Made by a program: the position numbers and the translations under genes. 64,000 nucleotides of DNA, taken from Holothuria scabra (Eukaryota > Echinodermata > Holothuroidea > Aspidochirotida > Holothuriidae). The DNA is taken from positions 6,324,001-6,388,000 of the forward strand of contig CM074179.1 in the NCBI GenBank assembly GCA_037179385.1, read 5' to 3'. Below are positions 61,440 through 64,000 of this stretch, piece by piece (positions within the stretch are counted from its first letter, which is position 1; every line of letters starts with the position of its first letter). The notes under the pieces are model-generated. The model had not been told where the DNA came from. It searched no databases and saw nothing but the letters and a program-made list of their open reading frames with translations.

Positions 61440-62005
61440 AATTTTATCCTCAACAATCCCATATCTTTAGAATGTGATTGCATATGTGGCATGGGATCTT
61501 TACAAACTTTGCAATTTTCACAGGGAGGTCATATTCCTATTTATTTCAAGGTCAACACAACAGTCTGAAAAACGATGGGAAACAAAGCATTCCTTGTCAA
61601 TGTGGACCGATCGCATGGTCAAGTGGTTAGAGCATCAGACTTGCAATCGGGAGGTCTGAAGTTCGAGCCCTGGCCGGGTCATACCGAAGACTTTAAAAAC
61701 GGAACCCACTGCCGATGTGCTTGGATCTCAGCATAAGCAATGGAAGAGGGAAAAGAAGCCAGTGAGTCACAGCCGGCTCGACTTGAATCAATTGGTTAGA
61801 AACTGGGCCGTAAAACTCCATCTTACCTAGCCTAACCTCCTTTCCAATGTGAAAAAATGATATAACATCTGCAACCCTCACTTTGAAACACAAATCTAGG
61901 AACTTCATTTACTGATATTTCGAGAAATACATGTCCGATTTCAACGATACTTTCACCACATTGTGTAAATTTGGTTCCTCTTCCATATATGAAAATTAAT
62001 ATTTT
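61440..62005 (+). repeat. Repeat family B copy, interrupted by a SINE
   Basis: Left part 61440-61604 and right part 61852-62005 are collinear with 31800-32170. The SINE and one target duplication separate them. Confidence 0.9.
61598..61851 (+). mobile_element. tRNA-derived SINE, full length, in repeat family B
   Basis: CAATGTG at 61598-61604 and 61845-61851 flanks a 240-bp SINE. The head GCATGGTCAAGTGGTTAGAG (A box) and AAGTTCGAGCCCTGG (B box) with an anticodon-loop-like CTTGCAA is tRNA-like. The body shares ATACCGAAGACTTTAAAAA, CAGTGAGTCACAGCCGG, CGACTTGAATCAATTGGTTA and GGGCCGTAAAACTCCATC with the SINE at 50.5 kb. No poly(A) tail. Confidence 0.93.
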
Positions 62006-63685
62006 GCATAAACGTCGCCTTCATTAACAGGTATTTCTTATTCTTTTACATTCGCAGTAAATATTTTGTAAAATGTTTACCTCAATGTGGGATTTTTTTT
62101 GTTGGTACGACAATTAAAGAAAAATATATATGTTTAAATGATGTGAAATCTTTCTATATACCGTTAAACCTAAAGGAGCACTTCGAATTTCTCAAAGGAA
62201 ATTTCGTGCTAATCACTAAATGAAGTATTTTGAAATAAATTGAACATGGTAATGGTCAATTCTTGTAGAAAATCATGTATCTCAATTATACAATACAACA
62301 TAAAGAAGGGGAAAATGAAATATCATAAAAAGATACTTTTTCTCAAGTCCTCCAGATTTTCTGGCAAAGAGCCACTCGGCCGGCCAAAACCAACTTTAAA
62401 CAGCTTCCCAAAGAGGCTACGTCCACTGATGGACAACACTTGACCAACCTCACGGCCCTCAGTCCATTTACATCCTTGGTCGGTTATGAACTATCATGGA
62501 GAAAATAATTTAGTCCCCCATAAATGAATTCCTGATTTAGATCTATAATTTAAGCGATATTTGTTAATATTTTGCCCAACTAGCCATTTGGGTAATTTTA
62601 AGATTACTATATTTTGTGTAAAATAAATGCCGAGCGATTGGTAAAGCAATTACCCAACCGAGATTGGTCAATATCTGACCAATAGTTGGTTGGACCCATA
62701 AATGCACAGCGTTGGATAAAAGTTGGTCAAAAATTTGCCCAACATTTTAAGAGTGCATATGGATTTCCATTATGAGCTGGAGTTGGTATCATCGTAAGGC
62801 CAATATTTAACAAATCCACACATGTCTCGTATACCTTATATGGGATAAATAGCATCGATAGGCCTCGCATGAGATTCCTGTAAACCGAGGGCATGTGCAA
62901 GAATATTGGGTTGGGTCGGTTAGTTATAGTTACCTAATAAATGGGGTTTTACGGACCAGTCTCCAACAAGTGGTTCAAGCGCCACCCCTCCCTCGGGCTT
63001 CATTCAAGTTCTGGCTCACTCGCTTGTGGGTTGTGTTGGACTTACACCGTGTAGCCTAGTTCACATGTACGTTTGACTATGAAAGGCACACATTAATGTC
63101 ATTTTCTGTAAGTGGGGGCTGAAAGCTTGAGTTGTTTACCACAAACATACAGTTTCTGTATTTAACTTCAGAATCAGAGCATGCTTGTTCAACATCTTTC
63201 TCATTGGTTAACTGGAACTGTAAATGTGTTTTGCCCTCAGCAGGGTAAATACTTCAGTTCAAAAGTTTAGTTGAACAGTTTGTTACATTCCATTTAATTC
63301 ATAATTCCATGAAGTAATCAATCAAACGATGCGATATTGTGTTGAAAGTTCGAAAAAAAATTAAAACTTCTACAACACCCTTGGTACGTTTCTCATGATA
63401 TATAAGTGGTCACGTATTTATCTTGAAAAATACAACAAAAGTGTGTTGAATTTGCTGCCAGCAGGATACACTTCCGTGTCTTTCAGATGAACAGTTTTTT
63501 CCCCCCAAAGGCCAACTTCAAATATGATTTTTCATTCTTCGTGACAGTCAGCCAGTCACAAAGCAAAGCAGTAAATGTTGTGCTTCTAATTCCGAAGCTT
63601 GCCAAGAGGATGGGAGTTGTTTAACTTTCATTCGTACACAGCAACGTTTTGAAACCGCTGAAAAAATGTACCATTTTCATGTAAA
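62006..63685. other. Noncoding; TTGGTCAA/CCCAAC word cluster at 62560-62760
   Basis: 62566-62765 repeats TTTGCCCAAC, TTGGGTAA, TTGGTCAA and ACCCAACC words in both orientations and ends ATTTTAAGAGTGCA, resembling the TACACTCTAAAA MITE terminus. Probably another palindromic MITE with an unclear left end. Elsewhere nothing recognised. Confidence 0.4.
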
Positions 63686-64000
63686 TACCCACATTAAAAC
63701 AGTTCAGCCCGATTTAAATGAGTGAGTTTATCCAGCACCGGGAGTTTCTTTCGGGATATCGTATAGTCACCAGACTGTAATTGACCAATAATACCCACAT
63801 TAAAACAGTTCAGCCCCGATTTAAATGAGTGAGTTTATCTAGCACCGTGGGTTTATTTCGTGATATCGTATTGTCACCAGACCGTAATTGACCAATAATA
63901 CCCACATTAAAACAGTTCAGCCCCGATTTAAATGAGTGAGTTTACCCAGCACCGTGAGTTTATTTCGTGATATCGTATAGTCACCAGACCGTAATTGACC
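63686..64000. repeat. Satellite, 106-107-bp units, running off the right edge
   Basis: Three units start at 63686, 63792 and 63899. Each reads ACCCACATTAAAACAGTTCA, GATTTAAATGAGTGAGTTTA, AGCACCG and GATATCGTAT, ending GTAATTGACCAATA. Units are over 90% alike by eye. The array continues beyond the window. Confidence 0.95.

Noticed and set aside
61605..61680. Possible tRNA gene (anticodon-like TGC)
   Set aside because: Same reason: the head of a SINE with target-site duplications, no intact acceptor stem.

Overview
This is a eukaryotic, intron-rich, repeat-dense window from an animal nuclear genome. It holds spliced exons with GT-AG junctions, tRNA-derived SINEs with target-site duplications, MITEs, a Penelope-like element with a GIY-YIG endonuclease, a Ty3/Gypsy-type LTR element and several satellites. 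There are no bacterial features. The repeat mix and the typical animal histidine ammonia-lyase (HAL) suggest a marine invertebrate deuterostome. An echinoderm, possibly a sea cucumber, is my best guess, but the sequence alone does not prove it.

The best-supported gene is a HAL (histidase) gene on the minus strand, with its start near 22.04 kb and its last visible exon at 2.85 kb. Sixteen exons can be placed base by base. All phases agree, giving 479 codons without a stop; the C-terminal end lies beyond the left edge. Two active-site positions are unusual. The Ala-Ser-Gly triad that normally forms the MIO electrophile reads Ala-Cys-Gly, and the active-site His next to the substrate ring (His83 in the Pseudomonas enzyme) is Ser. 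All other catalytic residues I can align are intact (Tyr57, Asn200, Gln284, Tyr287, Arg290, Phe336, Glu421). The gene looks like a functional but diverged HAL paralog rather than a pseudogene.

Layout: 0-2.4 kb, a Penelope-like retroelement body between long inverted repeats, bounded on both sides by (TA)n tracts, inside the last visible HAL intron. 2.8-22 kb, HAL, with introns full of MITEs and a 9-kb intron 3. 22.3-22.6 kb, a duplicated 141-bp unit just upstream of HAL. 23.8-28.9 kb, a degenerate LTR retrotransposon on the plus strand (5' LTR, tRNA-Lys-type primer site, broken gag, protease, RT and RNase H; no integrase or 3' LTR). 29-46 kb, mostly repeats: MITEs, a clustered repeat family at 35-36 kb, a foldback MITE at 37 kb, and a 1.05-kb foldback transposon at 41.2-42.2 kb with a 6-bp target duplication. 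47.2-53.9 kb, a candidate small four-exon gene on the plus strand, all junctions in phase 2, with a possible poison exon. 54-64 kb, mostly unannotatable DNA with a possible GPCR remnant (59.3 kb), a SINE inserted in an identifiable older repeat (61.6 kb), and a 107-bp satellite running off the right edge.

Apart from the mobile-element proteins, the two genes are unrelated as far as can be seen. No pathway cluster is present.
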